A stretch of 64,000 nucleotides of DNA. Source: Brevibacillus fluminis. Lineage in GTDB: Bacteria; Bacillota; Bacilli; Brevibacillales; Brevibacillaceae. The notes under the pieces are model-generated. The model was not told where the DNA came from. It ran no database searches and saw only the letters and a program-made list of their open reading frames with translations. The stretch's first letter is position 1; every line of letters starts with the position of its first letter. Positions 52,758 through 61,539 of the stretch are shown here, one piece after another. A program made the position numbers and the translations under genes. The stretch spans positions 62,001 through 126,000 of the forward strand of contig NZ_RHHQ01000023.1 of NCBI RefSeq assembly GCF_003710825.1. The letters run 5' to 3'.

Positions 52758-53723
52758 TCATCGGGCGATAAAGCAGTTATATTCCTCATCGATAGCTACG
52801 CCTTTTTCGTTCATAAAGGCAAGAACCGTTTCGCTTGAAGCGACGCCGCCGCGAGGCCCCAAGATCGTCACTGCACGGGCTGCGGCCGCATTGGCAAAAT
52901 TCGCAACCAAGCGCAAGTCATCCGTTTTGTTCAGTGCATGGATAAACGAGCTGCAGAACGTATCTCCTGCACCGGTCACGTCCACTACCTCTACAGGGAT
53001 GCCGGGTACAGAGATTTCTTGCTCACGGGTATGTACGCGACAGCCTTCTTCCGCAAAAGTGATGACGACCATCTCGGCACCGAAGCCGAGCAGTTGCGCA
53101 ACTGCTGCTTCATAGGACAATTCTTTTCGATAGACATCGAATCCATTGCGGTTGAAGAAAAGAATATCCATTTCCTCGAAAAAGCACTCGTCCCCCGGCT
53201 CAAGATGGGCAACGTCCAGGTCGTAGACCATTTTCGCCCCGGACGCTCTAATTTTTCGGATGATGTCGAGCGCATCCATCGTGCCGCAACGCAATGGCTT
53301 CATTTCGACAACCGACGTGTAGACATATTTGGCTGCACACATCGCATCGATGATCTCGGGCGTGATTTCAAAATGCTTGATCCCCAAGGTAGGAATGAAA
53401 AGGGTATGGTCATCTTCGGTTAAAATGATGATATTTTTGGCATCCGGTAACTTATCATCATAAGTGATGTAGCGGGTGTCGATCCCTCTTTGACGCAGGT
53501 CCTCGCATAGTCTTTGGGTGATCTGCCCACTGTTTAGCAGCGACAAAAAATATACGGATTCGTTATAAGCGGTATAGACACTGGCTGCATTCGCGATCAT
53601 TCCACCGACATGCTGCTCGAGCGTTTCAACCAACACCTTTTCTCTGATTTTGGGCCAGTAGGGTGCCCGATAGTATTCGTCTAATGCAACATCGCCGACA
53701 AAAAAAGAATAGTCTCTGCTCAT
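52758..53723 (-). CDS. PfkB-family carbohydrate/nucleoside kinase
   Basis: A 321-residue ribokinase-fold kinase with the N-terminal GG switch region (EQHVGGMIANAAS), central NRNGFDVY and the C-terminal anion-hole/ATP motif DVTGAGDTFCSSF with the catalytic Asp. Substrates of this family are sugars, nucleosides or related alcohols. Position between the BtpA-like and AllA-like genes suggests it phosphorylates the compound imported by the ECF transporter. TGGAGG precedes the ATG. Confidence 0.88.
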   Translation of the reverse strand: MSRDYSFFVGDVALDEYYRAPYWPKIREKVLVETLEQHVGGMIANAASVYTAYNESVYFLSLLNSGQITQRLCEDLRQRGIDTRYITYDDKLPDAKNIIILTEDDHTLFIPTLGIKHFEITPEIIDAMCAAKYVYTSVVEMKPLRCGTMDALDIIRKIRASGAKMVYDLDVAHLEPGDECFFEEMDILFFNRNGFDVYRKELSYEAAVAQLLGFGAEMVVITFAEEGCRVHTREQEISVPGIPVEVVDVTGAGDTFCSSFIHALNKTDDLRLVANFANAAAARAVTILGPRGGVASSETVLAFMNEKGVAIDEEYNCFIAR

Positions 53724-53756
53724 CAGAACCTCCAGCTTAGAAGCATGCGAACCTTG

Positions 53757-54500
53757 TTATCGTAGTTTTTCAATCTCAGACATGAATTTTTGCACGTGCT
53801 CCTCGCAAACATCGCCGTCATCCTTATGCGTATCCTTCAAGTAGCTTCCGACGATGGCTGCATCCGCAACGTCCAACTGAAGCTTGGCATTTTCCGCTGT
53901 GACGCCGGCCCCGACGATCAACGGGAAGTCATTGCCCATGATGGAGCGGAATTTTGCGATTTTTTCCAAGTCCGTGACCATGCCTGTACCCTCGCCTGTC
54001 ACGACGATCGCATCGCAGCGAGTCATTCCGATTTGCAAATCCTCTTCCAAAGACCTGCCCGACAAATATGGCTGATATTTGAAGCGAACGCCACCGAGCA
54101 CGAACGCCTGTGTTTCTTTGCGCATCCGAACGATAAAATCATGGAACGCCACATCGTCTTCAGGTGTAAGGTGCCCTGCCACTGAATCGAGCTGAATGAA
54201 GCAAGCATCGTATTTATTGGCGAGCTCGAATGCACTCGCATCGTCATTAAGCACATTAACCCCGTAGATCATCTCTTTTCGTTCTGTGCGCATATACTTC
54301 AGAACCTCTTCAACATGGTCCGAGTTGCCAAAATAATTTTCAATGATGACCGCATCGACACCATTCTTTGCATACTGGTCGATTTCTCGCTTGGCAATCG
54401 CCAGCTTTTCCTCATCGCTCCCCCCTTTAAGATGCACCATGGCCATGATCGGCTTTTTAACCTTGAACAACTGTAAGAACTTCCCTTTGTCAAAACCCAA
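53757..54500 (-). CDS. BtpA/SgcQ-family TIM-barrel protein
   Basis: A 247-residue protein with a TIM-barrel pattern and the BtpA/SgcQ family signature MAMVHLKGGSDEEKL, DAVIIENYFGNSDH, GVNVLNDDASAF and VGAGVTAENAKL near the C-terminus. The family was named for photosystem I assembly but is mostly found in non-photosynthetic bacteria near sugar or nucleoside genes. A phosphoribosyl- or sugar-phosphate-processing role is plausible but unproven. TTG 54500 has GAGGTG six bases upstream; GTG 54509 overlaps that site. Confidence 0.82.
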   Translation of the reverse strand: MGFDKGKFLQLFKVKKPIMAMVHLKGGSDEEKLAIAKREIDQYAKNGVDAVIIENYFGNSDHVEEVLKYMRTERKEMIYGVNVLNDDASAFELANKYDACFIQLDSVAGHLTPEDDVAFHDFIVRMRKETQAFVLGGVRFKYQPYLSGRSLEEDLQIGMTRCDAIVVTGEGTGMVTDLEKIAKFRSIMGNDFPLIVGAGVTAENAKLQLDVADAAIVGSYLKDTHKDDGDVCEEHVQKFMSEIEKLR

Positions 54501-54510
54501 TTTTTCCACC

Positions 54511-55335
54511 TCATGATCGATTTATTTTTTCTTTTATGAGAGCGGCGATTAGCTCTTCTCGATATAAAATAGTACCGTTTATTCCGAATCCTAGTTCTTT
54601 TGCTAGCTCACCAATCTGAGGCTTCTTGATTCTTGCTACCGTAAGGATCGGTTCATTCCCAAAAATGCTTTTGGCCGTATCGTCCGCAATGATCCGCTTG
54701 TTGGCCATGACCACCACCCGCTTGAAATGGTCGGCCACGAATTCCATGTCATGGGTGATCGTAATGACGCTCTTCCCTTCCTCCTGCAACCGATCCATCA
54801 GCCTTACGAGCGTTTTGATCCCTTTCATGTCCTGGCCCGCAGTCGGTTCATCGAGAATGATATAAGGCGTATCAATAGCCAAAACAACCGCAATCGTCAC
54901 AAATTTCCGCATGGAATAAGGAACGTCGAACGGGTTTGCTTCCAAATAATTTTGGATTCCGGTCAGTTCAACAGCACGCGCTACACGCCGATCGATTTCT
55001 GACTGATCCAGCTTCAGATAGTGCAGCATGTATTCAATTTCCGCCTTGACGGTACCGTTGAAAATTTGATCGTCGGGATTCTGAAATACGTAACCAACAA
55101 TCGCCGATATTTGCGCGGTGGTTCGCTCCCGCGTGTTGATGCCATCGACGAACACATCGCCTGCGGTTGGCTTATGCAAGCCATTCATCAGCTTCACCGC
55201 TGTTGTTTTCCCGGCGCCATTTTGCCCAACGATCGCAATCCTTTCACCGCTCGCAATCAGGAGATTGAGATTTTCATTCGCGATATGTCCGTTGGGATAG
55301 GCATACGTGACATTCCGAAATTCAATTGCCCCCAT
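54511..55335 (-). CDS. ECF transporter ATPase (EcfA2-like)
   Basis: A 274-residue ABC ATPase of the energy-coupling factor type: Walker A GQNGAGKT, Q-loop FQNPDDQIFNGTV (with the ECF-typical DDQ), Walker B YIILDEPTAGQD. The signature segment is unusual: the LSGGQ region reads NPFDVPYSMRKFVTIAVVLA, so the canonical LSGG is lost. The first gene partner (55322) keeps a full signature. GAGGTGG precedes the ATG, and the gene overlaps the preceding ATPase gene by 14 bases. Confidence 0.88.
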   Translation of the reverse strand: MGAIEFRNVTYAYPNGHIANENLNLLIASGERIAIVGQNGAGKTTAVKLMNGLHKPTAGDVFVDGINTRERTTAQISAIVGYVFQNPDDQIFNGTVKAEIEYMLHYLKLDQSEIDRRVARAVELTGIQNYLEANPFDVPYSMRKFVTIAVVLAIDTPYIILDEPTAGQDMKGIKTLVRLMDRLQEEGKSVITITHDMEFVADHFKRVVVMANKRIIADDTAKSIFGNEPILTVARIKKPQIGELAKELGFGINGTILYREELIAALIKEKINRS

Positions 55336-56185
55336 TTGTCCACCTCATCCTGCCTGCAATCTGTTCTTTGGCCGACGCAATCGTGACCGGAATCTCGTCA
55401 AGTGGCTGGCCAGCCCGCGCCAGCTCATGGCCCAGCAACGCGACTGGCGGCAAAGAAGCTCCTTTTTGCAGCAGCTCCTCTTTGGCGAACACTTCGGCAG
55501 TCGGCCCCGCAATGACAATCCGTCCCTCTTCAATCACCAACACCTCATCAGCGAACTCGGCAACCAGATCAACTTTGTGCTCAACCAACATTATCGTTTT
55601 GCCCTGCTCCTTTAGCGCATGGATGATCGCAAATACCTCTGCCGTGCTTTCGGGATCGAGCTGTGACGTAGGCTCGTCGATGACCAGAATGTCGCTATTC
55701 ATGACGATGATTGAAGCAAAAGCCACACGTTGGCGCTGTCCCCCAGATAAATTGTTGGGATTTCTCTTGATCAGCTCTTCGAGCCCCAGCAGCTTCACAA
55801 CCTTGATGGTCCGCTCGATCATCTCTTCCTTGTCTACTCCGAGATTCTCCAGCCCCAATGCGATCTCTTCAAAAACCGTCTCTTTCACGCCGCTTATTTG
55901 GGAAAAAGGATTTTGAAAGATAAAGCCAATTGTCGTCGCCAATACATGGCTTTCCCAATCACGCACATCTTTTCCGTTGACCAGAACCTCTCCACTAAGC
56001 TCCCCCTGATAAAAATGAGGAATCAATCCTCTCACAAGATTGCATAGGGTGGTTTTTCCCCCTCCGTTTGCACCGATGATTCCATAGAGCTTTCCCTGTT
56101 GGAATTCATAGCTGATCTCCTTTAGGGCAAACTCCTCTGACAGCGGATATTTGTACGAAACGTTTTGCAGCTTGATCACGTTCAT
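55322..56185 (-). CDS. ECF transporter ATPase (EcfA1-like)
   Basis: A 287-residue ATPase with Walker A GANGGGKT, FQNPFSQISGVKETV, signature NLSGGQRQRVAFA and Walker B ILVIDEPTSQLDPE. With the second ATPase it forms the ECF motor heterodimer. ATG 56185 follows GGAGGG; it overlaps the T-component stop by four bases (ATGA). The longer frame to 56278 lies inside the ecfT gene. Confidence 0.92.
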   Translation of the reverse strand: MNVIKLQNVSYKYPLSEEFALKEISYEFQQGKLYGIIGANGGGKTTLCNLVRGLIPHFYQGELSGEVLVNGKDVRDWESHVLATTIGFIFQNPFSQISGVKETVFEEIALGLENLGVDKEEMIERTIKVVKLLGLEELIKRNPNNLSGGQRQRVAFASIIVMNSDILVIDEPTSQLDPESTAEVFAIIHALKEQGKTIMLVEHKVDLVAEFADEVLVIEEGRIVIAGPTAEVFAKEELLQKGASLPPVALLGHELARAGQPLDEIPVTIASAKEQIAGRMRWTNGGN

Positions 56186-56967
56186 GCCACGACCCTCCAA
56201 ACGATGTATCCGATAAAAGACAGATCCACCACAATCACCATGAGCTTTTCCCAAACCGGGACAGGCCTGAGGTGGCATAAATGCGTATTTTTGATTGGCT
56301 GAGAAAACGCTCTGGCGTCCATCGAAACCGCTTTTTCCTCCGTATTGGATATGGCTCCCAAGAATAGTGGCGCCAGTATCGGCACAAATGCTTTCATGCG
56401 CGTAAACATTGTCCCATCCGTCTCAATGCCTCTTGCTTTCTGTGATTCCATAATTACGCCCGCCATTTTCCCCAGATCAATGATGGACTGGAGCGAGGAA
56501 AGAATGACATAAGAAGTAGCCCGTGGCGCCCCTAGCTTCTCCAAGGCATACATGAAATCTTTGGCCCGCGTAACCGACTGATACAACAGGATTGCGCCGC
56601 AGATTGCCACGACCAATGAAGAAAACCAAATCCCTGTATGGACACCCTCTTGGGTAATATTCACAATCCAAAAGCGAAACAGCGTGACCTCTCCGGGCAA
56701 AAACAGTGCTCGCATGAGAAAGAGCAGCGAGCCGATCAGCAAGCCGAATCGCAGATATGTCTTGGCAAATTGGACAAACCGCCCTGCGGCAGCTGCCAGC
56801 AAAAAATAGCAGAGAATCATTGTTACGTTTACTTGCCACGTATGTGCAATAATGGGAAGAATCGCAAAAACGACGATCATGTTTAACTTGCTGAGCGGGT
56901 TCAAATCCAACAGCCAGTTGCCAGTCAGCTGCGGATTTTTGAACGAATACGCAAACTCATAATCCAT
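56182..56967 (-). CDS. ECF transporter T component (EcfT-like)
   Basis: A 261-residue membrane protein with about five or six helices and the coupling-helix ARG motif SQKARGIETDG, plus a second ALEKLGAPRATSYVIL segment. EcfT joins the ATPases to the substrate-binding S component. ATG 56967 has AGGAG seven bases upstream; ATG 56973 is too close. Confidence 0.9.
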   Translation of the reverse strand: MDYEFAYSFKNPQLTGNWLLDLNPLSKLNMIVVFAILPIIAHTWQVNVTMILCYFLLAAAAGRFVQFAKTYLRFGLLIGSLLFLMRALFLPGEVTLFRFWIVNITQEGVHTGIWFSSLVVAICGAILLYQSVTRAKDFMYALEKLGAPRATSYVILSSLQSIIDLGKMAGVIMESQKARGIETDGTMFTRMKAFVPILAPLFLGAISNTEEKAVSMDARAFSQPIKNTHLCHLRPVPVWEKLMVIVVDLSFIGYIVWRVVA

Positions 56968-57112
56968 ACCCATTCTCCTTTTCCCTGTCGATACAATTGA
57001 ATGGAAGGTTGCGGATGAAAGTGGGGCTCAATGCGACGGTGGCCAACCAGCTTGACCACCGCCCTTTCAAGAACTTCATACTGCCTGAAAGAATCAGTTG
57101 ACCATACGGTGA

Positions 57113-57721
57113 TTAGACAACCTTTTGACCTTCTTTCGGCTCTCCCTTCCGTTTGATAAACATATTGCCCTGCGGTAGCTTGACCAAAGTTCTGGCCGGG
57201 ATGCTCTTCAGAATGAAGTAAACAATGATTAGCGTCGGTACTTTATCAATGATATCTGCAAACAGTTCTGAAATAAGTGCACCCATGCTGGCTGAAAAGC
57301 CCATCTGCATCAGTACGCCAGTAATCGCCCCCGTTGTTCCGGCACCCAGTCCGCCAAACAACCATACCGTAATGCGCGAGCCCAAGCCGCCGCCAATTAA
57401 CCCAAAGACGATTCCGGCGATCACGGTTTTCCAAAGGCTGTTCAGCACCCCTCTTTTCGCCAGGAAACCAGCAAGCAAACCAAAGATAATATTGAGGATC
57501 ATGTATGCCATCGTAGTCGGATTGGAAATGGATATCAGTAAATTCGTGATTGCCCCAACGATTGCCCCGGCAACGCCACCGCACAAAGCGCCGATTGTGA
57601 TGGTGCCGATCGAGTCGAGATACATAGGCAGCTTCAGCAGCAAAACGATCTGGCCGCATATAAAGTTAACTGCAATACCAATCGGGATCAAAAAAACAGT
57701 GAGCTTATGAGAATTTTTCAC
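57113..57721 (-). CDS. ECF transporter S component (substrate-binding membrane protein)
   Basis: A 202-residue very hydrophobic protein with about six helices, a conserved LPMYLDSIGTI segment, GALCGGVAGAIVGAITNL and a basic C-terminal tail. This matches ECF S components. The substrate cannot be named; the cluster genes (kinase, BtpA-like, AllA-like) point to a nucleoside, sugar or ureide-like compound. GTG 57721 has AAGGAGG at a good distance. The gap of 145 bases to ecfT is the widest inside the cluster. Confidence 0.8.
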   Translation of the reverse strand: MKNSHKLTVFLIPIGIAVNFICGQIVLLLKLPMYLDSIGTITIGALCGGVAGAIVGAITNLLISISNPTTMAYMILNIIFGLLAGFLAKRGVLNSLWKTVIAGIVFGLIGGGLGSRITVWLFGGLGAGTTGAITGVLMQMGFSASMGALISELFADIIDKVPTLIIVYFILKSIPARTLVKLPQGNMFIKRKGEPKEGQKVV

Positions 57722-57895
57722 AAAAAATCCCTCCTTGTCTCTTTTTTTCAAGTGCGTACTAGCATACTTGCTAAAATTCATACCAGTAGGCTGACACCGC
57801 TTCGCCAACTTCCGTTTTTCTCCCCTCCTTTGCCAACAGATGGTCACTCTTAACCACCAATGGGCATACATCCTCCAACTTGCACGACAAATAAG

Positions 57896-57909
57896 ACTGA
57901 ATATTCAGT
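57896..57909. promoter_or_regulatory. Perfect 14-bp palindrome in the gntR-ECF gap
   Basis: ACTGAATATTCAGT lies in the 293-bp stretch between the GntR stop and the S-component start. It is a possible operator for the cluster. No T tract follows, so it is not a terminator. Confidence 0.3.
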
Positions 57910-58014
57910 ATTTTTAAGCCCTGCTGATCCCATAAGCATACAAGCTGGACAATATGCTTTGAAATCAGACAGAACAGTAAAACCAGTTGTTTTCATACGC
58001 TGGCCGCTATACTG

Positions 58015-58743
58015 TTACTCCGCGAAATTGGCGTTATTATTTAAGTTGGTCATGATTTTCACTTCAACATTTGGGGCACAGACGATTTTGATCTTTTCAA
58101 TCTCGACATCATTTTGATCGTAGATGCTCCCTTCCGATTTCAGCAGTGCCACCTCACTTTTGTCCACCTGCAGAATCTCTCTCATTTGCGCATCGATTTT
58201 CACGGGAGACAAATTGACTTCTGCGCGTTTTGGATCGATCCCGTATTTCTCTCGGAAGATTTGATAAAGAGACTGGTTTTCAAAATCGTATTGATCAAGC
58301 CCTGGAAATATGGCAAGCGGTATCAAAGAGGTATCAATCATGAGATATTTGACGCTGTCATCTTTTTTGACTCCACGCGCCCGTACAAGCTGGTAATACA
58401 CTTTGCCATCGAGTGTAACAGTTTGCTGGGCAAGCACCTTGGAAACAGCAACCTCTTTTCGGCTTTTCAAATAGTCGGTGAAGCCGCCGAAATTGGTCAT
58501 CGTGTATTGCAGCGGGCGCAATAAGACGAATGTGCCTTTACCCTGCACTTGATGGACCAAGCCCTCGTTTACCAGGAGCGCGATCGCCTTTCTGACTGTT
58601 CCACGCGTTGATTGAAACGTTTTCATAATCTCCGTTTCAGACGGAATCGCTTCGCCTTCCTTAAATTCGCCATTCAGGATTTGTGCGCGCAGCTTTCTCT
58701 GCAATTGAATATAAAGCGGGGCAAAATCATCTTTCATGAGCAA
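58015..58743 (-). CDS. GntR-family regulator, HutC/UTRA subfamily
   Basis: A protein of about 242 residues with an N-terminal GntR winged helix (about 5-72; APLYIQLQRKLRAQILNGEFKEG, IPSETEIMKTFQSTRGTVRKAI, QVQGKGTFV) and a C-terminal UTRA ligand domain. UTRA regulators often sense sugar phosphates or histidine-pathway compounds. I prefer TTG 58743 (GAGGTG seven bases upstream); ATG 58737 differs by two residues. It lies upstream of and collinear with the ECF cluster and is the natural candidate for its control. Confidence 0.88.
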   Translation of the reverse strand: MLMKDDFAPLYIQLQRKLRAQILNGEFKEGEAIPSETEIMKTFQSTRGTVRKAIALLVNEGLVHQVQGKGTFVLLRPLQYTMTNFGGFTDYLKSRKEVAVSKVLAQQTVTLDGKVYYQLVRARGVKKDDSVKYLMIDTSLIPLAIFPGLDQYDFENQSLYQIFREKYGIDPKRAEVNLSPVKIDAQMREILQVDKSEVALLKSEGSIYDQNDVEIEKIKIVCAPNVEVKIMTNLNNNANFAE

Positions 58744-58868
58744 CGCATAACACCTCAATCATTTTCGTTTGGTTATACAGTTATGTGGTTGTTCACTCGT
58801 GTGTACAAGTTGTATTTTACCAGAGAGATTTTCATCGCGTCAATAACCGTTTTAAGAGACGGGAAAAA

Positions 58869-58920
58869 CCTCTTGCGGTCAGGGGGTTATCGTAAACTTT
58901 CCCCATTAACCCGCAAGAGG
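58869..58920 (-). terminator. Orphan minus-strand terminator-like hairpin
   Basis: CCTCTTGCGG / CCGCAAGAGG with a second pairing GGGTTA / TAACCC inside, followed on the minus strand by TTTTT. No gene ends here: the nearest minus-strand gene upstream ends beyond 60,043. It could end a small RNA transcribed across 58,921-59,120 or shield the gntR promoter. The rest of this 380-bp gap holds the gntR promoter region and the promoter of the 59125 gene. Confidence 0.5.
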
Positions 58921-59038
58921 CTCACGGCATCGAATCGCGGCATGTCCCCCCTTACAAAAGGCTTAGTTTTCAATAAGATCACATGGGCAGTTATGCTCAT
59001 TTCGATGAAAATGCCATTTCCTCGCAAACCCACTCTTA

Positions 59039-59066
59039 TTGACAGGCGGAATGGAACCGATATGAG
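59039..59066 (+). promoter_or_regulatory. Probable promoter of the 59125 gene
   Basis: TTGACA (59039-59044), a 16-bp spacer and TATGAG (59061-59066) lie about 60 bases before the start codon. Confidence 0.45.
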
Positions 59067-59124
59067 TAATGAAAACGATTTTCCTAGTTTTTTACATGTC
59101 ACTGCACACCTGGAGGAGCGCACA

Positions 59125-60009
59125 ATGAAGATGGCACGACGAACGTTTGGATTCATACTGCTCTTATCGATGTTTAGTTTTTTGACAGGCTTTTCAGCAG
59201 AAGAAAAAGAGTTGAAAGCAACCTATCTCTGGCAAACGACGTTGATCGCTACAGAACCCGATCAGATTCTTACGTTTGCTAAGGAACAAGGAGTTAACCT
59301 CGTGTACCTGAAGATTGATATCACCCGCAAAGCCTCTTATTATCAATCCTTCATCAAAAAAGCAAGTGAGGCCGGTGTGAAAGTTCAAGCTTTGGGAGGA
59401 CTGGCCAGCTGGGGATTGGAACAAAATCGACCCAAGATTATGGCATTCGTGGACTGGGTGATTGCCTACAACAAAAGCGCTGCCGATACAGAAAAAATCA
59501 GCGGTATCCACTTCGATATTGAACCCTACGTAATGCCAGAATGGAAAACAGCAGAGCAGGCCTCCATCATGCGGCAATGGATGGGCAATGTAGATGCTTA
59601 CATCGAACGAGCCCAGCTTGATCCAACGCTTGAAATTGGGTGTGACATTCCGTTCTGGTTGGACAAGACGTATCTGCCCGATGATTCGACAACGACAATC
59701 AGCGAATGGCTCATTTCCAAGCACGATCAGATCACAGTGATGGCTTATCGTGACCGGGCGGATGGCTCGAACAGCATATCCTCATTGGTTCCGCAGGAAT
59801 TGAATTGGGCTGATCAACTGGGTAAAAAAGCCCTGGTTGCTGTGGAAACAAAAGAGAGCTCCGAAGGTAATTTTGTCACCTTTTATGAAGAAGGAAAAAC
59901 GTACATGAATGCTGAGTTATCCAAGCTTCCGTCATTACTGTCCCCCCATCCTTCCTATGTCGGAACCGCAATCCATTCCTATGAGTACTGGAAACCATTG
60001 AAAGAGTAA
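59125..60009 (+). CDS. Secreted TIM-barrel-like (glycosidase-type) protein
   Basis: From ATG 59125, preceded by GGAGGAG, the product has 294 residues and a signal peptide (MKMARRTFGFILLL...GFSA) without a lipobox cysteine. The mature part begins ELKATYLWQT and shows regular beta/alpha alternation (GVNLVYLKID, GVKVQALGG, ISGIHFDIEPYVMPEW, ITVMAYRD). The HFDIEP segment resembles the catalytic strand of GH18-like barrels, but with a changed motif, so activity is uncertain. The open frame continues upstream for 171 codons, which is rejected. It is a single gene with its own terminator. Confidence 0.75.
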   Translation: MKMARRTFGFILLLSMFSFLTGFSAEEKELKATYLWQTTLIATEPDQILTFAKEQGVNLVYLKIDITRKASYYQSFIKKASEAGVKVQALGGLASWGLEQNRPKIMAFVDWVIAYNKSAADTEKISGIHFDIEPYVMPEWKTAEQASIMRQWMGNVDAYIERAQLDPTLEIGCDIPFWLDKTYLPDDSTTTISEWLISKHDQITVMAYRDRADGSNSISSLVPQELNWADQLGKKALVAVETKESSEGNFVTFYEEGKTYMNAELSKLPSLLSPHPSYVGTAIHSYEYWKPLKE

Positions 60010-60013
60010 TGAT

Positions 60014-60044
60014 AAAAAGAGCGGAGAAAATTCCGCTCTTTTTT
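60014..60044 (+). terminator. Bidirectional terminator
   Basis: AAAAAGAGCGGA / TCCGCTCTTTTT stem between convergent genes; its T tract overlaps the LuxR-type gene's stop codon. Confidence 0.9.
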
Positions 60045-61134
60045 ATGTGGTAGTACGGCTTTTCACTTGATAGCATAATTGCGTTCGATTCGTGACCCCT
60101 ATTTTCCGATAAATGCTCTGCAAGTGCCGTTTAACAGTATTCACGCTGATAAACAATTCATTTGCTATTTCTGGATTTGTAAGTCCTCTGGAGACGCACG
60201 CAAGAACTTCCCTTTCCTTTTGGGTTAATGACTCTGCCTCTAAAACCTCTTTAGTCGTAGCGAGTTTCACTAAGTGTGGTTTCATTTGTGCAATATACAG
60301 GCTTGGATGGAGCGCATTCGGTTCCATCCCGATGTACGGTGCAATGTGCACAGACAGAGCACGGTTAAAGGGAAGGTCGATCGTCTTGTCAATTCCACGC
60401 TCCAAATCCATTCCTTGTATGATGCTTTGAATGAAACGACCAACCGAATCACCCCCATCTTCCGTCGCATTTGTCAGCCATTCCCCAGAAAGTTGTGTTG
60501 CGACTGGATTGGCGTAATGGATATGAAGGCTCTTGTCAAAAAATACGATTCCATGTGTGGAACGATCTACGAATGATTCCAGTATTCTTTGCTTTTTGAC
60601 CATTTCCTCATGAATAGAATATTGAACGAACGCGTTGGAAATATATCTCGAAATGGTTTCCAAGCGAAGCATATCGCCAGCGTTGAAATCCTTTTCGCCT
60701 TTTGATCGGGTTAACCCGATTACGCCCACCGTTTTGTTTCCATCCGTAATGTAAACGCCTAGTTCATGATACATTTCAAATGGCTGCATTAAGCATTTAT
60801 AATATTCCGTCTGCTCATACTCTTTTCTGGCGATGACGTCTTTTGTCCGAAGTACCTTATGGTGGGAACAACGGTGTGGAATTCGATTGGGGGATAAGAT
60901 GTCACGCTGGCTGAAATGCTGCAAATAGAGCTCAATTACTCGATGATCGATATTCAATGTGGCAGGCTGGTGCAGTCGTCCGGACTCATCGACTTTCCAA
61001 AAAACACATTTGTGGTAGCCAAAAATTTTGGACAGTGAATGTAATACACGGTCACGAGAGAATTCGGTGGTAGCGGTAATTTCCGCAATAAATCGTTGAA
61101 CATTCCGATAATCTGCGAGGGAAAGCGCACACAT
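60043..61134 (-). CDS. LuxR-type regulator with GAF- and PAS-like sensor region
   Basis: A 363-residue protein. The N-terminal part (about 10-180) looks like a GAF domain (LHSLSKIFGYHKCVFWKVD, ELGVYITDGNKTVGVIGL), the middle (about 190-285) like a PAS domain (FVDRSTHGIVFFDKSLHIHYAN), and the C-terminus (about 300-360) is a LuxR helix-turn-helix (LTQKEREVLACVSRGLTNPEIANEL and VNTVKRHLQSIYRKI). The signal and targets are unknown. ATG 61134 has GGAGGTG six bases upstream. Confidence 0.88.
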   Translation of the reverse strand: MCALSLADYRNVQRFIAEITATTEFSRDRVLHSLSKIFGYHKCVFWKVDESGRLHQPATLNIDHRVIELYLQHFSQRDILSPNRIPHRCSHHKVLRTKDVIARKEYEQTEYYKCLMQPFEMYHELGVYITDGNKTVGVIGLTRSKGEKDFNAGDMLRLETISRYISNAFVQYSIHEEMVKKQRILESFVDRSTHGIVFFDKSLHIHYANPVATQLSGEWLTNATEDGGDSVGRFIQSIIQGMDLERGIDKTIDLPFNRALSVHIAPYIGMEPNALHPSLYIAQMKPHLVKLATTKEVLEAESLTQKEREVLACVSRGLTNPEIANELFISVNTVKRHLQSIYRKIGVTNRTQLCYQVKSRTTT

Positions 61135-61229
61135 CGTTTCCACCTCCACTTGCACACGGGCGATGTTTTTGGTTTGACATGATTATAGTATATTTGGTCT
61201 CTGCAAACCATCAATAGAATGATGAAAAA

Positions 61230-61481
61230 ATGACCCGATTGGGTGATTTACGGCATTCTGCACCATCTGGAATAATGGAACCATCCAAGCGATCGAACTG
61301 GATGGATGGGATCGCACAATATATGAACCGGACGCCTTCAAAAGACAACCTGGAAACTTCGAGTTGGGCTTGCTATCAATACGGCAAATCCATGACAGCC
61401 ACCGAGTACTTGGAAGCGCGTCCATGGAAAAACAAACGTCCATCTATTCATGTTCAATCCATTCGTGAAGCATTGGGCTGA
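61230..61481 (+). CDS. Possible small protein of unknown function
   Basis: An open frame of 83 codons whose second half looks protein-like (MDGIAQYMNRTPSKDNLE, SWACYQYGKSMTATEYLEARPW). None of its ATGs (61230, 61275, 61302) has a recognisable ribosome binding site, so it may be a decayed or non-translated frame. The 405-bp gap between the LuxR-type and flavoprotein genes shows nothing else apart from the terminator at its right end. Confidence 0.35.
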   Translation: MTRLGDLRHSAPSGIMEPSKRSNWMDGIAQYMNRTPSKDNLETSSWACYQYGKSMTATEYLEARPWKNKRPSIHVQSIREALG

Positions 61482-61489
61482 ATCTTCAT

Positions 61490-61524
61490 CTAAAAAAAGA
61501 TGAGAGCGTTATTACGCCCTCATC
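61490..61524 (-). terminator. Terminator of the CysJ-like gene
   Basis: A GATGAGGGCG / CGCTCTCATC hairpin (61499-61524) is followed by TTTTTTT on the minus strand. Confidence 0.88.
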
Positions 61525-61539
61525 CTTTCGATATTCGTA

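Noticed and set aside
57722..58014. Vitamin-type riboswitch before the ECF S-component gene
   Set aside because: I looked for TPP, FMN, cobalamin and preQ1 core motifs and saw none; only a short palindrome is present.
58612..59124. 171-codon upstream extension of the secreted protein gene
   Set aside because: Runs antisense through the gntR start, its promoter and a terminator; a good ribosome binding site and signal peptide begin at 59125.
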